Assembly (NCBI RefSeq): GCF_037975445.1
Contig: NZ_CP150254.1
Span: 5,640,001-5,704,000 of the forward strand
Length of the DNA: 64,000 nucleotides
Origin: Peribacillus sp. FSL P2-0133
GTDB taxonomy: Bacteria > Bacillota > Bacilli > Bacillales > DSM-1321
Reading direction: 5' to 3'
Program-made: the position numbers and the translations under genes
Part shown: piece by piece, positions 63,148 to 64,000 of the stretch
Layout of the letters: each line of letters opens with the position of its first letter
Position numbering within the stretch: position 1 is the first letter of the stretch
The notes under the pieces: model-generated
Told to the model about the DNA's origin: nothing
Database searches by the model: none
What the model saw: the letters and a program-made list of their open reading frames with translations, nothing else

Positions 63148-63262
63148 TTGTACTTTAGTTGTTTTTCTAATATAATTTATAAGATTATCCAATCGAGCTA
63201 CTTACTTTAAAATAAAGGGTAAGCATCTCATCCTTGTAGATTTGTGCAAGGATTTTTTGTAT
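63148..63262 (+). promoter_or_regulatory. promoter and attenuator-like leader of the purine permease gene
   Basis: SigA promoter TTGTAC (63148-63153), 17-bp spacer, TATAAT (63171-63176). The ~95-nt leader contains hairpin 1 (63201-63223, CTTAC...GTAAG) and an intrinsic terminator (ATCCTTG/CAAGGAT, 63230-63253, then TTTTTTG). AAGGGT in the 3' arm of hairpin 1 is complementary to ATCCTT in the terminator 5' arm, so the two structures are linked through an alternative pairing. The purine riboswitch core is not present. Confidence 0.6.
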
Positions 63263-63281
63263 ATAAAAAAGGAGTGACCGC

Positions 63282-64000
63282 ATGTTTAAATTAAAAGAAC
63301 GAAATTCAAATATTAAGACGGAAGTACTTGCGGGGCTTACAACTTTTTTAACTCTGGCTTATATCATCGTTGTAAACCCAATGATCCTTTCTGATGCCGG
63401 TGTTCCATTCGACCAGGCATTTACGGCAACCATAATCGCAATAATAATCGGTACCCTAAGCATGGCCCTATTAGCCAATTACCCTATTGTCATAGCACCG
63501 GCAATGGGATTGAATGCTTATTTTGCATACTCGGTATTGGGAACCCATGATATTTCATACACAGTTGCCTTCTCTGCAGTCTTTGTTACCGGTATCATCT
63601 TTATCCTTTTATCCCTAACCTCTTTCCGCTCTAAATTGATCGAGGCCATCCCTAATAACTTGAAGCATGCAATCAGTGCCGGAATCGGACTTTTCATCAC
63701 CTTCATCGGACTTCGCTTGTCAGGTGTCGTAACACAGCATGAATCCAACCTGGTTACCCTTGGAAGCTTCAGGGATCCTAATGTGGCGCTTACATTGATT
63801 GGTTTGGTCATAACGATCGTGCTGATCGTTCGCAATGTGCAGGGAGCGATATTCATCGGAATGATCGTGACTGCCATAATCGCTTTCTTTACAGGCCAAT
63901 TGGAAATTAACGGTCTAGTTTCCACCCCTTCATTACCTGAAGGGATTATCGTCGCCAATCCAATCACATCTATCGCCGATGTCATTAACTACGGCCTTTA
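63282..64000 (+). CDS. guanine/hypoxanthine permease, AzgA type (partial)
   Basis: The first 239 residues are in the window; the gene runs off the right edge. NCS2-family purine/proton symporter of the AzgA subgroup (PbuG/PbuO-like). Visible: KTEVLAGLTTFLTLAYIIVVNP, TIIAIIIGTLSMALLANYPIVIAPAMGLNAYFAYSVL (substrate-site NCS2 segment), and IPNNLKHAISAGIGLFITFIGL. About six membrane segments so far. AAAGGAGTG precedes the ATG. Expression appears to depend on read-through of the leader terminator. Confidence 0.9.
   Translation, partial: MFKLKERNSNIKTEVLAGLTTFLTLAYIIVVNPMILSDAGVPFDQAFTATIIAIIIGTLSMALLANYPIVIAPAMGLNAYFAYSVLGTHDISYTVAFSAVFVTGIIFILLSLTSFRSKLIEAIPNNLKHAISAGIGLFITFIGLRLSGVVTQHESNLVTLGSFRDPNVALTLIGLVITIVLIVRNVQGAIFIGMIVTAIIAFFTGQLEINGLVSTPSLPEGIIVANPITSIADVINYGL

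Noticed and set aside
63183-63262. Purine riboswitch upstream of the permease
   Set aside because: The invariant loop and junction bases of the purine aptamer are absent and the leader is too short for aptamer plus terminator of that type.

Overview
The window is a chromosomal segment of a low-to-mid GC, endospore-forming Bacillaceae. Gene content and order follow the ywj-ywd region of Bacillus subtilis (fadF-clsB-uvsE, argS-ywiB, speB-speE, pbpG, ywhD-C-B, ywgA, ywfO, rsfA, lipL, pta, hemQ, gerQ, ywdK, ywdI, ung, pdxK), with other genes inserted. Strong GGAGG-type ribosome binding sites, frequent TTG/GTG starts and sporulation genes (pbpG, rsfA, gerQ) agree with this. The overall look suggests Peribacillus (former Bacillus simplex group), but that is an inference from style only.

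Layout. 1-4.7 kb: fatty-acid beta-oxidation genes (acyl-CoA dehydrogenase, mmgB, mmgA, fadF) with a FadR-like box, a second palindromic operator and a cre site. 4.8-15 kb: housekeeping core (cardiolipin synthase, UV endonuclease, arginyl-tRNA synthetase, polyamine synthesis, sporulation PBP, membrane protease). 15-26 kb: HD phosphohydrolase, RsfA, lipoyl transfer, Pta, HemQ, GerQ, uracil-DNA glycosylase, a divergent phospholipase-D protein and a YflT-like stress protein. 26-31 kb: a four-gene molybdenum cofactor operon (mobA-moaE-moaD-moeB), PdxK, and the bacillithiol genes yojF-bshB2. 31-39.8 kb: accessory material, namely a marR-MFS operon, a 21-bp tandem repeat array, a sugar dehydrogenase lipoprotein, a HAD phosphatase, a tandem P-loop ATPase, a YbaK deacylase, gluconate kinase and a decayed gluconate permease.

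39.8-49.75 kb is one tightly packed minus-strand cobamide salvage operon of twelve genes behind a cobalamin riboswitch and terminator: btuF, btuC, a btuD-cbiZ fusion, cbiB, cobD, cobU, cobS, cobC, a second CobU-like gene, pduO-type adenosyltransferase, cblT and cblS. No corrin-ring genes and no cobT are present. The set fits uptake and remodelling of cobamides and cobinamide, with the lower ligand obtained from imported alpha-ribazole.

49.8-64 kb: lipoprotein polysaccharide deacetylase, tRNA-Arg(CCT), a two-domain acyltransferase/SGNH membrane protein, a tandem pair of related tiny ORFs behind a good SigB-type promoter, topoisomerase III, an ABC-F ATPase, then a minus-strand run (DEAD-box helicase with a 48-bp coding repeat, APH-family kinase, nucleotidyltransferase/methyltransferase fusion, ATP-grasp ligase). 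The window ends inside a purine permease gene preceded by a short attenuator-like leader.

The least explained items are the SigB-type tiny ORF pair, the permease leader, the two CobU-like proteins with complementary motifs, and the 21-bp alternating repeat array.
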